Of a stretch of 64,000 nucleotides of DNA, positions 35,801-44,900 are shown piece after piece. The translations under genes were made by a program, and so were the position numbers. The DNA comes from Anastrepha obliqua. Taxonomy: Eukaryota; Arthropoda; Insecta; Diptera; Tephritidae. The notes beneath the pieces are model-generated. The model did not search any database, had not been told where the DNA came from, and saw only the letters and a list, made by a program, of their open reading frames with translations. Within the stretch, counting starts at the first letter, position 1; each line of letters begins with the position of its first letter. The DNA lies in contig NC_072895.1 in NCBI RefSeq assembly GCF_027943255.1, positions 43,436,001 to 43,500,000 on the forward strand. The letters are read 5' to 3'.

Positions 35801-36528
35801 CAATTTCAGTCGGGGCTTTACCTTCCTACTGCTCAGTATTCACAGCGGAAGCAGCTGCATTGCTTGAAGCGGTAGTTTACACCTCCAACAAAGGCGGAAA
35901 ATTCATTATTTGCAGCGATAGTAAATCCGTAATGGACGCTATATTGAACCACTCTAACGAAACTCCAATAATCACTGAAATCCGAAATAATATCACATTA
36001 AATAAAAATTCCATAAGGATCATGTGGGTTCCGGGTCATGCCGGAATACAAGGCAACGAATGCGCTGATACTAGAGCCAAAGAAGCTGCCCAAGAACCCC
36101 TTCACATCAGTGCACATTTTACTACCAAAGATATTCGAAAAATTGCACTAAAATCTCTTCAGGATGCATACAATAGCCAATGGTTTAATTATCAACACCA
36201 CTACAAGAAGTTCAACCCTACTGGCATCAAGCCGATATATCCTACACACATGCCTTCCAAGAACCTCAAGATATTTACACGCCTTCGAATCGGTCACACT
36301 ATAGCCACCCATGTTCACATACTAAACAGCACAGTCAAACCAGCCTGTCCTTTTTGCAACTCAGACGACTACACGACTTCACACCTCCTCGATACCTGCC
36401 CAGGATTGAAATGCACTAGAAATGCAATTCACCCTAACTTTGAACTTTCGAAGCTACTCCACAACACAGATGACAATAGCATTAATTTAATTTGTAAATT
36501 TATTAAACTAACTAAATTAAAACTTTAA
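32842..36528 (+). CDS. I-element ORF2 polyprotein: endonuclease, reverse transcriptase, RNase H
   Basis: This 1228-residue protein nicks the target and copies the element RNA into DNA. The AP-type endonuclease (about 1-220) shows N8 in QWNING, E35 in LQETH, D133/N135 in GDFNAW and the SDH motif at 206-208. The reverse transcriptase (about 480-760) shows NFRPISLLP at 511-519, D583 in SLDFEKAFD, GIPQGSPLS at 639-647 and the YADD box at 673-676. The RNase H domain (about 962-1085) shows D968 in YTDGS, E1003, D1026 in CSDSKS, and D1076 with HAGIQGNECAD upstream, a complete DEDD set. A C-terminal CX2CX8HX4C motif lies at 1169-1186. Having an RNase H places it in the I clade. Every motif I checked is intact and there is no frameshift. 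Translation probably depends on reinitiation or readthrough at the ORF1 stop. Confidence 0.95.
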   Translation: MIQIIQWNINGLLNNYIDLNILINEFNPAIVALQETHIPSNKTTYAPNKYNSYFHNLPQNTLCKQGIAFFIKKCLNHKIIPISSNISCLAIEIDIGRKITLINFYIPPCQNFTYKELTDIITKFSTPIIVLGDFNAWSPLWGSEHSNRRGNTIEDLILTQNLIVLNDGLPTHFSTHQTFTHPDIILASSSIAPNLSSRTLDELHNSDHFPLITSFSIPDWYEVKPISKFLTGKADWKKFHSLSITLTNTKAVSKNINAEAANIKTIIRSAAHLSIPQTNTRKFSAKLPYWSNLLTILRNSKQKLWSKYKYHMNDTNFANYKKANAVFRKELKSAKRHSLEKLTANINPSSSPKQIWSDIRMLTGSSRRSNIPFIYNEQGPIYAPPDIAEEFAKSWSTYSHDSNFHSAFNSQKNLTLPENYSNPYPSIEASLIESRISQHEFDSTISKMTGKSPGLDKISYEILKNLPSILKIRLLNLYNDIFNAGIFPQEWKTALIVPIPKPNKPSTLITNFRPISLLPCMSKILEKIISVRILWFAKAKGLLSSNQFGFQKGIGVTESLLYFEHFASSALASGNHVSVLSLDFEKAFDRIGIHVILNQLKRWKIGNKIYKFVKSFLSNRKFSVSVNNCKSQAHRLFNGIPQGSPLSVTLFTIAFNEISSIIASNAEVEHVIYADDVFIFSKSKNLNEVTYTFLNILSSISKWSETSGANISANKCATFHICRKRKCCFPSLSFSNVLIPHSNTLRILGLTFDKKLTYKEHCKAIRISLFLRLNIIKFLSSKHSHVHPHTLANVTKALLLSKIDFGLCIYGHCAKENIKLLNAPYHAAARRSIRAFPTSPTKAVLAEAGLPDIPHRVNRNTIMLLPKLLHCRNKLLLGLVNSAKQQHKNTRKPSTIQRCVELMHKLNVTSDAILPPIPVFPPGLNPKISFIADLLKFPKESTSSNEYVQHFNEIVAPLRNEWEFVYTDGSKTDTSTSFAVTNQLGVTISVGALPSYCSVFTAEAAALLEAVVYTSNKGGKFIICSDSKSVMDAILNHSNETPIITEIRNNITLNKNSIRIMWVPGHAGIQGNECADTRAKEAAQEPLHISAHFTTKDIRKIALKSLQDAYNSQWFNYQHHYKKFNPTGIKPIYPTHMPSKNLKIFTRLRIGHTIATHVHILNSTVKPACPFCNSDDYTTSHLLDTCPGLKCTRNAIHPNFELSKLLHNTDDNSINLICKFIKLTKLKL

Positions 36529-36678
36529 CTCTTTGCGAAAACTAGATATACATACATATATAAAATTATACTCCGGTCAAACTCACACTACCCACTAATC
36601 TTTTAAAACTCCCTCAACTCCTCTCTCCCATCCTCTTGTTTAGTTACTTACCTATATTATTACTCTAATTAAGATACC

Positions 36679-36710
36679 ATAAGCCGAAGGCCCTGGCAGC
36701 CAGTGCTTAT
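36679..36710 (+). promoter_or_regulatory. 3' UTR hairpin of the I element
   Basis: ATAAGC (36679-36684) pairs with GCTTAT (36705-36710), with a second stem of GGC and GCC inside. It lies 40 bp before the tail repeats. A 3' stem-loop near the tail is used by some LINE reverse transcriptases to recognise their RNA, so a similar role is plausible. Confidence 0.5.
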
Positions 36711-36771
36711 TTCGTAAGTGGAATAGTTATTAATAACTGTTACTCTTTTAAATAAATAAATAAATAAAATA

Positions 36772-36785
36772 AACATTTTGTTTTT
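36772..36785. repeat. Target-site duplication, right copy
   Basis: AACATTTTGTTTTT, identical to 31304-31317, directly follows the AAAT-rich tail of the I element. Confidence 0.9.
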
Positions 36786-37839
36786 AGTTATGCTAATAGA
36801 ACAGTTTTCCTCTAGGCGCAAGTTCGTGCCTAAAGTCTTTTGTCCAGCTAGACGAATGCTGGGAGTGTTAATTGATTTCTTCCAGCTGCGTAACGGCATT
36901 TTGAACAACACTTGAGAAATGTGTTTACGTATAAAAGTATGCAGCAAACCACAAAACTGTTGTATTAATTTAAAAAAAAAAGTGTATATTGTGAAAATCT
37001 GGGACGCATTCATGCTCGTACATGCATGTACGCATTTACATATCATACTTATATTATATTACACATTTAGTAATAAATAATATGAATTTTCATTTGTTGA
37101 CTGTCGCATATATTTCATCGGCTTTCGATTTCGAAACACATTTGTTATTGGCTTTATCCGCGTTAAGAGGTTTGGTTATCAGACAAAACTGGCCAGCTGA
37201 GTACACGAATTTTTGCTTGTTGGCTTTTGTTGATTTGTTTATACGAGTATTGTAAACAACTGTGTCTGTACATGAAAACTAAAATGCGCCATATTTACAG
37301 TAAGTAGTTATAGTAAAAGAGAAAATTGTTTTTAGATAAGTATGCAGAAATGCCCATAATTCAATAAAGGAGGAGCTTATGCGGAGTAAAAAATTCATCA
37401 CATAAAACAATATCTAACAGTTGGAAGAAAACTTGTATTTACTTTTACTTACTGAAGCATAAGAAATTGAAATCTTTGAAGTCCAGTCCACGAATTTGGG
37501 ATTTTTTGAGTTATGACGTTCTTTTCGCGAACGAGTGATATGCATGCGGAATTTTTCAAGTTATTAATTTTTATTTTGATCTTCGTTTAAATCTCGAAAA
37601 TACCAACTGATTCTGGAAATATCCTACATATACTCTTGTGGTCACATAATTAAGTCACATCAGCTTTTTTGTGCGAATTTATTTTCGTTTATATGGTTAT
37701 AAATCAAAATTCCAAACTTTGTACAAAATTTACAAACATTTAAAAAACTTCAAAATGGTTTCAGTTTTTTAAACAGAAAACTTTAAGAGCACGTAGTTTT
37801 ATAGCCGATTCAATAAAACAAAATACGCATATAATGGTC
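36786..37839. other. Stretch with no supported gene
   Basis: AT-rich sequence between the I element and the mariner. Around 37680-37830 it includes a probable plus-strand copy of the AT-rich dispersed repeat (CCAAACTTTGTACAAAATTTAC, then TAGTTTTATAGCCG), into whose right side the mariner seems to have inserted. Confidence 0.45.
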
Positions 37840-37841
37840 TA

Positions 37842-39098
37842 TCGATAAGTTCGTGCGGTTTTACAACAGATGGCGTAACTTGATTATTATTCCATCGATC
37901 CACATTTCCAAACATTCATTGGAGAGCTACTGTCGTAAGGCACAAACGTCAGTATAAGTTTTTTATTTGAACCGTAAACAACAATATTTTTACCACACTT
38001 GAAAATGTCGAGTTTCGTGCCAAATAATGTGTTTTTGCGGGGAATTTTTTAATATGAAGAAAAAAGCAGCCGAAAGTCATCGTATCTTGGTGGAAGTTTA
38101 TGGTGAGCATGCTCTAGCTGAGCGAACGTGCCAGAAGTGGTTTCCACGCTTTAAAAGTGGTGATTTTGGCTTGGAAGACGAAGAACGCGGGGGTGCGCCG
38201 CCAAAGTTCATGCATACCGAATTGGAGGCATTGCTCGATCAAGATCCGGCTCAAACGCAAGAAGAGGTTGCAAAAACTTTGGGAGTTGATCAATCAACCA
38301 TTTCCAAACGTTTAAAAGCCATGGGAATGATCCGAAAGGTAGGCCATTGGGTGCCGTATGAATTGAAGCCAAGAGACGTTGAACGCCGTTTTATGGCATG
38401 CGAACAACTGCTTCAACGGCACAAAAGAAAGGGTTTTTTGCATCGAATTGTGACTGGCGATGAAAAGTGGGTCCATTACGACAATCCAAAACGTCGGGCA
38501 ACGTATGGATACCCTGGCCATGCTTCAACATCGACGTCGGCGCAGAATATTCATGGCCTGAAGGTTATGCTGTGTATCTGGTGGGATCAGCTGGGTGTTG
38601 TGTATTATGAGCTACTGAAACCGAATGAAACGATTACGGGGGATGTCTACCGACGACAATTGATGCGTTTGAGCCGAGCACTGCGAGAAAAACGGCCGCA
38701 ATACGCCGATAGACACGACAAAGTTATTTTGCAACATGACAATGCTCGGCCACATGTTGCACAAGTGGTCAAAACATACTTAGAAACGCTCAAATGGGAT
38801 GTCCTACCCCACCCGCCGTATAGTCCAGACCTTGCGCCATCCGATTACTATCTCTTCCGATCGATGCAACATGGCCTGGCTGACCAGCACTTCCGTAATT
38901 ACGATGAAGTCAAAAAATGGATCGATTCGTGGATTGCGGCAAAACCGACCGAATTTTTCACAAAGGGAATCCGTGAATTGCCAGAAAGATGGGAAAAAGT
39001 AGTAGTAAGCGATGGACAATACTTTGAATATTAAATTTGTAACCATTTTACGTCAATAAAGTTTCAAATTTCGAAAAAAAACCGCACGAACTTAAACA
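37842..39098 (+). mobile_element. Full-length mariner transposon, 1257 bp
   Basis: The inverted ends share TAAGTTCGTGCGGTTTT (left, 37846-37862; right, as the complement, about 39078-39094), with some difference in the outermost four or five bases. TA lies at 37840-37841 and 39099-39100, the standard mariner duplication. The length matches intact mariners (about 1.25-1.3 kb). One transposase gene fills most of it and a polyadenylation signal AATAAA is present at 39055-39060. Confidence 0.93.
38027..39034 (+). CDS. Mariner transposase (DD34D), start region frameshifted
   Basis: This 335-residue transposase would cut and paste the element at TA sites. The N-terminal half (about 10-105) holds two helix-turn-helix regions that bind the inverted ends. 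WVPYEL at 108-113 is the conserved linker motif (usually WVPHEL). The catalytic triad is D145 (VTGDEKW), D238 (LQHDNARPH) and D273 (APSDYYLF), with exactly 34 residues between the second and third. YSPDLAP at 265-271 is intact. The C-terminus ends DGQYFEY, as is normal. The usual start appears to be ATG at 38005 (MSSFVPNN), but a run of six T at about 38045-38050 puts that frame into a stop, whereas five T would join it. In this copy translation would need the ATG at 38027, which replaces the usual first residues, or the one at 38054. Loss of those few residues may or may not abolish function. Confidence 0.9.
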   Translation: MCFCGEFFNMKKKAAESHRILVEVYGEHALAERTCQKWFPRFKSGDFGLEDEERGGAPPKFMHTELEALLDQDPAQTQEEVAKTLGVDQSTISKRLKAMGMIRKVGHWVPYELKPRDVERRFMACEQLLQRHKRKGFLHRIVTGDEKWVHYDNPKRRATYGYPGHASTSTSAQNIHGLKVMLCIWWDQLGVVYYELLKPNETITGDVYRRQLMRLSRALREKRPQYADRHDKVILQHDNARPHVAQVVKTYLETLKWDVLPHPPYSPDLAPSDYYLFRSMQHGLADQHFRNYDEVKKWIDSWIAAKPTEFFTKGIRELPERWEKVVVSDGQYFEY

Positions 39099-39100
39099 TA

Positions 39101-39929
39101 GTCCTATTACAAAATCAAACCAATAAAAAATTAGTGAAAAAAATTTAGCATGAAAATTATTCTAAAAATATCATATAATATATTTTTTAATTTTTCTCTG
39201 AAACTTGAAATTTGCAATGGAAAATTATAAAAGAAATATTGTTGAAGCACCATTTTGCATTAAATTCTGGAATTTGACTCGAAAAGTGAGCAGATTTGCG
39301 AAAACGGAGCCCAACATTCCCAAGAGAAATAGTTTATCTTCAACATTTCACTCAATCATTTCCCAGGTCGTATTTGCTCCTAAAATAATAAACTTTAGTG
39401 CTGGTCTTTTTGTTGTCCCATATCGTAATACAAACGGATGGAGCATCTTACTAGCATTGAGCACTATCACGGCTGCCATATAAATAACAGCTGGTATTTT
39501 TACTTCGCGCTTTTCTGCATTCTGTATTGCTTTCCTTATTTATATATTATTTCAAAGGCCGTTTCACTTTGCTGGTAATACCGCTCTTGATGGCTTTTCG
39601 ACGAATGCTTTGAAAATTGTCACTCAATTTGCATAGGAATAAATGTAAATTTAAATTTAAAAATATTTGTTTAAAAATTAAGTAAACAAGTTTTAGAAAT
39701 CGTTGTTAGTTAATTTATTTTTCTCTTCACAAACGTCTTAACAATGACATAAAGAAATAAAAAAATTGATAAAAATTTTGGCATATAATTCATTTAAATG
39801 TCTTCACAGACTTTTGAAAAATGACACCAAGAAATAAGAAAATCAGATAAATATTTTGGATTTTCATTTTTTTAATTTTGAGCAGTTTTCAATTTTTGGT
39901 CAGTATCAAAAATAAAAAAAATTTATATA
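39101..39929. other. Stretch with no supported gene
   Basis: AT-rich sequence. An ORF at 39205-39483 has no recognisable domain. Confidence 0.45.
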
Positions 39930-40100
39930 CATATGCATCGTCCTTCTCCTATTCGTGGTTTGGTTTGGCGTTTTGGTGATTTTTCATACATAGAGGAACG
40001 TCAGTTTTATGCCGCCGCCGAACGACAAATGTTTTTTTATAAAGAGTTTTTGCATTGAAGAAATACACCGGGAGGTTTGCTATTGCCATTAAATAATATC
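39930..40100 (-). mobile_element. tRNA-derived SINE, copy F (diverged, body only)
   Basis: TCCTATTCGTGGTTTG, then AGGAACGTCAGTTTTA, CGAACGACAAATGTTTTT and AAGAGTTTTTGCATTGAAGAAATACACCGGGAGG follow the SINE body in minus orientation at low identity. The tRNA-like head is missing. Confidence 0.6.
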
Positions 40101-42107
40101 GGTCTGCAAATATTTTATACCAAATTTATCTAAAAGTCCATTTTTCCCCATTTACATTCAATGTTTAGTTTAAAACACAAAAAAAAAAAATTGTCTCATT
40201 TTTCTGGCCGCGCACAAATTTATGGGGTAGCATCAAGAAAAAGCAAAAATTTGTTTGAGCCATTCTGACATCCTAATGCACACTGATCATCTGCCCCGTC
40301 AAGTTCATTTGCAGTCCACAATGTCACTAAATAAAAGCATTAAAATGGCAAATAGAGAAAGAAAACATGTTTTTTTGATGTGACTCTATTAAATTAAATT
40401 ATTTCATTTCATTTCTCTTCAATTATTTCAGCCAATGACAGAAAAGTCTTACAGATTACAAAAATACTTGGACAACTTATTTTAAAAATAAAACGATTCA
40501 AACATGGAATTAAATGCAGATCTTAATGATGAATTTCTAAGCTTCGTATGATTATATTTTCAGAATTCTGCATCTGTGTCAATTATAAGAACACGCACAA
40601 ATTTTGTTTTTTTAGTTATTTTATTTGTTTTTTTTTTAATAAGGTTGTATTTGTAATACTTTTCAGTATTCAAGACTTTTCGGAATTAAAATTTCTAGTT
40701 CAATATGCCATAACCTTTACTTATTTTACAAAGCTTTTATCTCCTTTTATTTACAGTCTGTAAGAAAAATTAAATTTTATACAAAAAAACTCACTTGCTT
40801 TTCGGCACAACAAAATACCGCTATCTTATCAAATCTCTTTTCTTTTTAATCTTTTGTTTTTGCTTTTTTTCTATTTCGTTTTGTGAAAACTCTTTTGACT
40901 TGGTGACACAAATACATCAAAAATTCCCACCAACTGTTTATAAACAAAGGAAAAATTCTAAGATGATGATACGCGAATTTAATACATTTTTGCATGCAAC
41001 ATGGTGCAGCATAAGCAATACAACAACAAACAACACCAGAAAGTCATTCTGAAACACCAATAACATCACATAACAGTGGCATAAGCGGTTATTGACCCAC
41101 AAACTCAAGCACAACTACCATTTGGCAGCCAGCTACTACGACGACGTTCGGTTTATGCACTGATAATGGTGCAGCGATTAACAGTTGAATCAGGCCCGAG
41201 TGAGATGCGTTGCTAAAGTGTGAAAAGCCATTTAACTCACCAATTAGCTGTTTAATGACTCGCTTAACATTCGATGATTGTTTGTGTCTGCATACTTTTT
41301 TGCTAACAAAAATTGAAAAAAAATAAATAAAAATTAAAGCAAGATGTAAGTGAGTTGCCGTGAAAGAATAGAGAGTGCAAGAATAGATTTTTCACAGCTA
41401 AAAAGAGGTACTGCTATATTTCCATTTCTTTTTTTTTATAAGCTTATTTAGCAACGATGCTAAAAAATATGCCATTAACACGTAGATTCACGCAGTTGCA
41501 TGTTGAGGCATTTTACTCAGCCATGTTTTGCCATTTGCGTGCAATTGCATGCGGCGCGCATAACTCGTAAACGCTTGACCAATAAAGTAGTCAGAGAGAT
41601 AAGATAATTAAAATGCAAATTTGTTGCATGCAAGTGCCGTGCATTAAATATATGAAAGCCTATAGCATCTACTTCCTTCATTGCTTCTGTTTACGAAATT
41701 ATTTTTTTCACTTCTTCCTCAACCCTGAATATTTTTCTTGTTGCCCACTACCAATTAGTGGCAATTGCTTGCGTGGAATGTTGTTGATTAAAGGAATTCT
41801 TCTGCGCCACAAATGAAGCGCGCTTATATAAGTATAACAGGTTTATGTAGAAAAATGCAAAAACAAAAAACAAAACAAAAACCGAAGACTTAAGCGACAA
41901 ACTCATCTGAATTAATTAAAATACACTTGCAACCAATAAAGCATCCAAGGAAAATATTTTCCTCATTCCATATACAGACGCGTTTACAAACAAATTGTTT
42001 AACATTCCAATGGCAGTTACCATTGGTGGGGTAGGTTTGTAGGAAATTTAGTTTGTCGCAAATATATGATTACACGCATACATACCATATATGTATACAT
42101 ACACCTG
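40101..42107. other. Stretch with no supported gene
   Basis: AT-rich sequence with scattered less AT-rich patches (41040-41230). No coding pattern or known repeat was recognised. Confidence 0.45.
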
Positions 42108-42645
42108 TGTTCGCAATAATAGCAGCGACAATTTACTTATTTTTTATTTAATATTTTTTTATAAAAATACAGTACAGGGCTACAAAAACCATAAAAACTA
42201 ACTTTCAAAAAAATGTTCACCAAATTTCATACTTTCTAATCAGAATTTTTAGACAAATTATATGAATGCAGTTTTGTTATCCATTCATTTTTGGTATTGT
42301 GAAGGTTTAAAGTGGCTAAAAATTCACTCTGATTTTGGTAATTGTTTTTTGTTGAGGGTGTTATGCGTTTTCTTGCACATAAAGAATGCTGGCTATTTTT
42401 TATGCGGAGGAAAAGTACAACACCGTCAGAGAAAAAAATTATAAAAAATCAACGCGATTGTGGAGCGACTTCAAACGTGTACCTCAATAAGGTATAAAAC
42501 TGCATACTTAAAGATTCTGAATAAAAAGTTTAAAATTTTAGGAGAATCGGTTGAATTTTTATAAATTTTGTACAAAATCAAGTTCAAGTTAGATGAATTT
42601 TGTTATAGTATAAACTACGTTTTTATAAAAAACTAAATAATAAAA
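42108..42645. mobile_element. Diverged foldback/MITE copy, related to the element at 24.2-24.6 kb
   Basis: The left end CACCTGTGTTCGCAATAATAGCAGCG (42110-42135) resembles the ends of the element at 24190-24641. The left arm (to about 42280; GAATGCAGTTTTGTTATCC) faces a minus-strand arm at about 42490-42640 (GGTATAAAACTGCATACTTAAAG, then TTTTGTACAAAATCAAG). The right terminus is not clear, and a SINE begins at 42652. Confidence 0.5.
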
Positions 42646-42651
42646 AAGTCA

Positions 42652-42970
42652 GGCGGCCGCCGTAGCCGAATGGGTTGGTGCGTGATTACCATTCGGAATT
42701 CACAGAGAGAACGTTGGTTCGAATCTCGGTGAAAGCAAAATTAATAAAAACATTTTTCTAATAGCGGTCTCCCCTCGGCAGGCAATGGCAAACCTCCGAG
42801 TGTATTTCTGCCATGAAAAAGCTCCTCATAAAAATAGCTGCCGTTCGGAGTCGGCTTGAAACTGTAGGTCCCTCCATTTGTGGAACAAATTCAGCACGCA
42901 CACCACAAATAGGAGGAGGAGCTCGGCCAAACACCTAACAGAAGTGTACGCGCCAATTATTTATTTTTGT
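42652..42970 (+). mobile_element. tRNA-derived SINE, copy G (full length)
   Basis: One of the two best copies. GGCGGCCGCCGTAGCCGAATGGG gives the head with the A-box-like element, and GGTTCGAATCTCGG (42717-42730) the B-box-like one, so RNA polymerase III could in principle transcribe it. The body follows, with TTTCTGCCATGAAAAAGCTC and GAGTCGGCTTGAAACTG. The 3' end has CTCGGCCAAA (42922-42931) and CGCCAATTA (42951-42959) before a T-rich tail. Confidence 0.92.
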
Positions 42971-43274
42971 TTTTAATAAAAAAAGTCAAAACTTTTCAAT
43001 ACTTCGCGCTGTTTTACTACGAACTCATGTGTATATTAGAGTGCCTCAACCGAAAAAGTTGTGGTTTCTTCACCGAAATTAAAAAGTTTATTATATTATA
43101 TTTTAAGACTTCCGCCAAAATATTTTGGAAAACTATTAAGATTTACTTGAGCAGCGCTGATTTACAAATAACTACAAAAGTCCAATTTTTCCTACGTAGA
43201 ATTAGTTTTTAAAGATATGTTTTCCAAGAAAACAACTCAGATGATAAGAGAGTTTACGCTCAAACATAAAAATG

Positions 43275-43965
43275 TTAAAATTTTTTTAACGAAATCAAAA
43301 TAATGAGACTTTTGGACGTACTTTGAAATCGTTGCAACTCACATAAGCTTAATTGATTTTCGAAATCTAATACAATAAATTTCATACCACCGATGGAAAA
43401 ATAGTACCATTTTTTTTTGGTAGAAGAGTGAAGTACCCTAATACTAGTTTGGCGAAAAAGAAATCCATTATTTTTGGAAAAAAAATTTTGCGAGTATCTT
43501 TTTAGGTCTGCGAACAGCCAGTAGTCACTGTGAGCCAAATTTGCGGAATAAGGTGGATATGGGAGCTATTTGAAGTACAATTTATGTTGTTTTGCCATAG
43601 TTTTGATTGACTTGCGACTGACCTGTTTTTGACCAACAGTGAACAAACGCGGAGCCCACTTTGAATAGAGCTTTCTCATAGTCAAATACTCATGCAATAT
43701 AAAGTCAATACGTTCAATATAAAATCTTTAAGATGTTAGCAAACTCACGCAACTTCACTCTGTGATCATTCAAAACGATATTGTGGATTTTTTTGATGTT
43801 TTCTAATGTTAACGCCTCATTTGGACGTTCACCGCGTTGTGCATCATCGGTGCTCTACGACCACGTGGGAAGTCAGCGGGCCATCGTTTTATTATTGCCT
43901 CTGATGGAGCGGTGACCCCATAACACTTTTCAAGCCATTGCTTCGCTTGCGCGATATTTTTTCCC
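43275..43965 (-). pseudogene. Degenerate mariner transposase with internal deletion
   Basis: On the minus strand, starting near 43965, MGKNIAQAKQWLEKCYGVTA, EAIIKRW and RRAP form the N-terminal helix-turn-helix region. With frame changes, LHEYLTMRKLYSKWAPRLL and TVDQKQ (near 43640) give the region before the catalytic core. The sequence then jumps directly to KSIKTMAKQHKLYF, normally just before the YSPDLAPSD motif, so most of the catalytic domain is deleted. After a decayed stretch, SDYWLFADLKR (43505-43535) gives the third aspartate region. Stops are numerous. The blocks match a common insect mariner lineage distinct from the intact copy at 37.8-39.1 kb. Confidence 0.7.
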
Positions 43966-44109
43966 ATAAAAAAGCAGTATAAAATTAAAACAGGAAATCA
44001 TTTTTGATCCCATTGATTTCAAGTTAACAAAATTAGTATCACTCCAAGCACAATAACTCACGCACAAATGAATCACGAAATTTGAACAGCTGTCTTTCGA
44101 AGGTTAGTA

Positions 44110-44290
44110 CTAATTATTATACCAAAATTAAATGGGCTATAAAACTGCATGCTGGAAAATTTCTCTCAAAATTCCGATTGGAAAGCGGAAAATTTGTTCA
44201 TATTTTTTTAATTTTCAATAAGTTTGAAGATTAAATTTATATGGTTCCTGCAGGAGAACGAACTATAGTTTCATAAAAAAAATATTAAAA
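44110..44290 (-). repeat. Copy of the AT-rich dispersed repeat
   Basis: GGGCTATAAAACTGCATGCTGG followed by AATTTCTCTCAAAATTCCGATTGG and TTATATGGTTCC is the complement of the repeat arm seen near 30.1 and 37.7 kb. Confidence 0.45.
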
Positions 44291-44384
44291 TTACATATAA
44301 AAAACAAATCAATTTTCAAAGCTTGACAATAAGTTCTAGTGTTAAACGCAGTGTATATCCTTCAAAAACTCATGTTCAAAACTC

Positions 44385-44900
44385 TCATGAGTATAAAGAT
44401 CTCACTGTAGAATCCATTGTGATACCAGTGATATGTATTTGGGGTCGAGTTAGCATTTTATATAATTCTTTATGCACGTCAGCAATATCTTTCAAGGATA
44501 TGTGGTGAGACAGTGTCTCCTCAGAACCGCCCCACCCATATTTTGCAGTCTTTGATAAAATATGCAAATTGATAAAATAAAGTTTGTAGATTCCATTGTG
44601 TGTTCCCATATCGACAGCGTTTTCAGAGATAGTTCCTCATAAAGGAGAGTGATGGAGAGCTCATCGGCTCACTCATTTCCTTCTATTTCTTTGTGTCCTA
44701 GTATTCAGTAAATAGTTGCCTGATCATTTCCGCAGAGTTCATCCATTTTTGAACACATTCTGAACTAGTCCAAGAAGCCATAATTACTTTAATAGCCGCT
44801 TGGCTATCAATGAAAATGTTTGTCCGAGTTTTAAAAGGGGTTAATTGCAGAGTCAATTCAAGTGCTTTTGTTGCGGCATAGATATATAGCTTGAAATATA
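44385..44900 (-). pseudogene. Degenerate LINE fragment: RNase H domain
   Basis: On the minus strand IDSQAAIKVIMASW (near 44810) matches the second-aspartate motif of the LINE RNase H domain. It is preceded by AATKALELTLQL, the glutamate region. A frame-shifted HKEIEGNE-ADELS segment (near 44680) matches the HxGxxGNExAD motif. Stops interrupt it. The best match in organisation is the RNase H of I/Jockey-group LINEs, but the sequence differs from both the intact element and the relics at 19 kb and 58 kb. Reverse transcriptase is absent. Confidence 0.65.

Larger units (their letters stand above)
31318..36771 (+). mobile_element. Full-length I-clade non-LTR retrotransposon
   Basis: The element is about 5.45 kb and is bounded by an exact 14-bp target duplication (31304-31317 and 36772-36785). 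It has a 165-bp 5' UTR, ORF1 (31483-32841), ORF2 (32842-36528), a 220-bp 3' UTR and an AAAT-rich tail (36749-36771). The ORF1 CCHC array and the ORF2 order endonuclease, reverse transcriptase, RNase H are those of the I clade. It copies itself by reverse transcription of its RNA at a nicked target site. Both ORFs are uninterrupted and the element is not 5'-truncated, so the insertion looks recent and possibly functional. I cannot name the family. Confidence 0.93.

Noticed and set aside
39205..39483. ORF of 92 residues after the mariner
   Set aside because: No domain, no relation to neighbours and composition like the surrounding AT-rich sequence.
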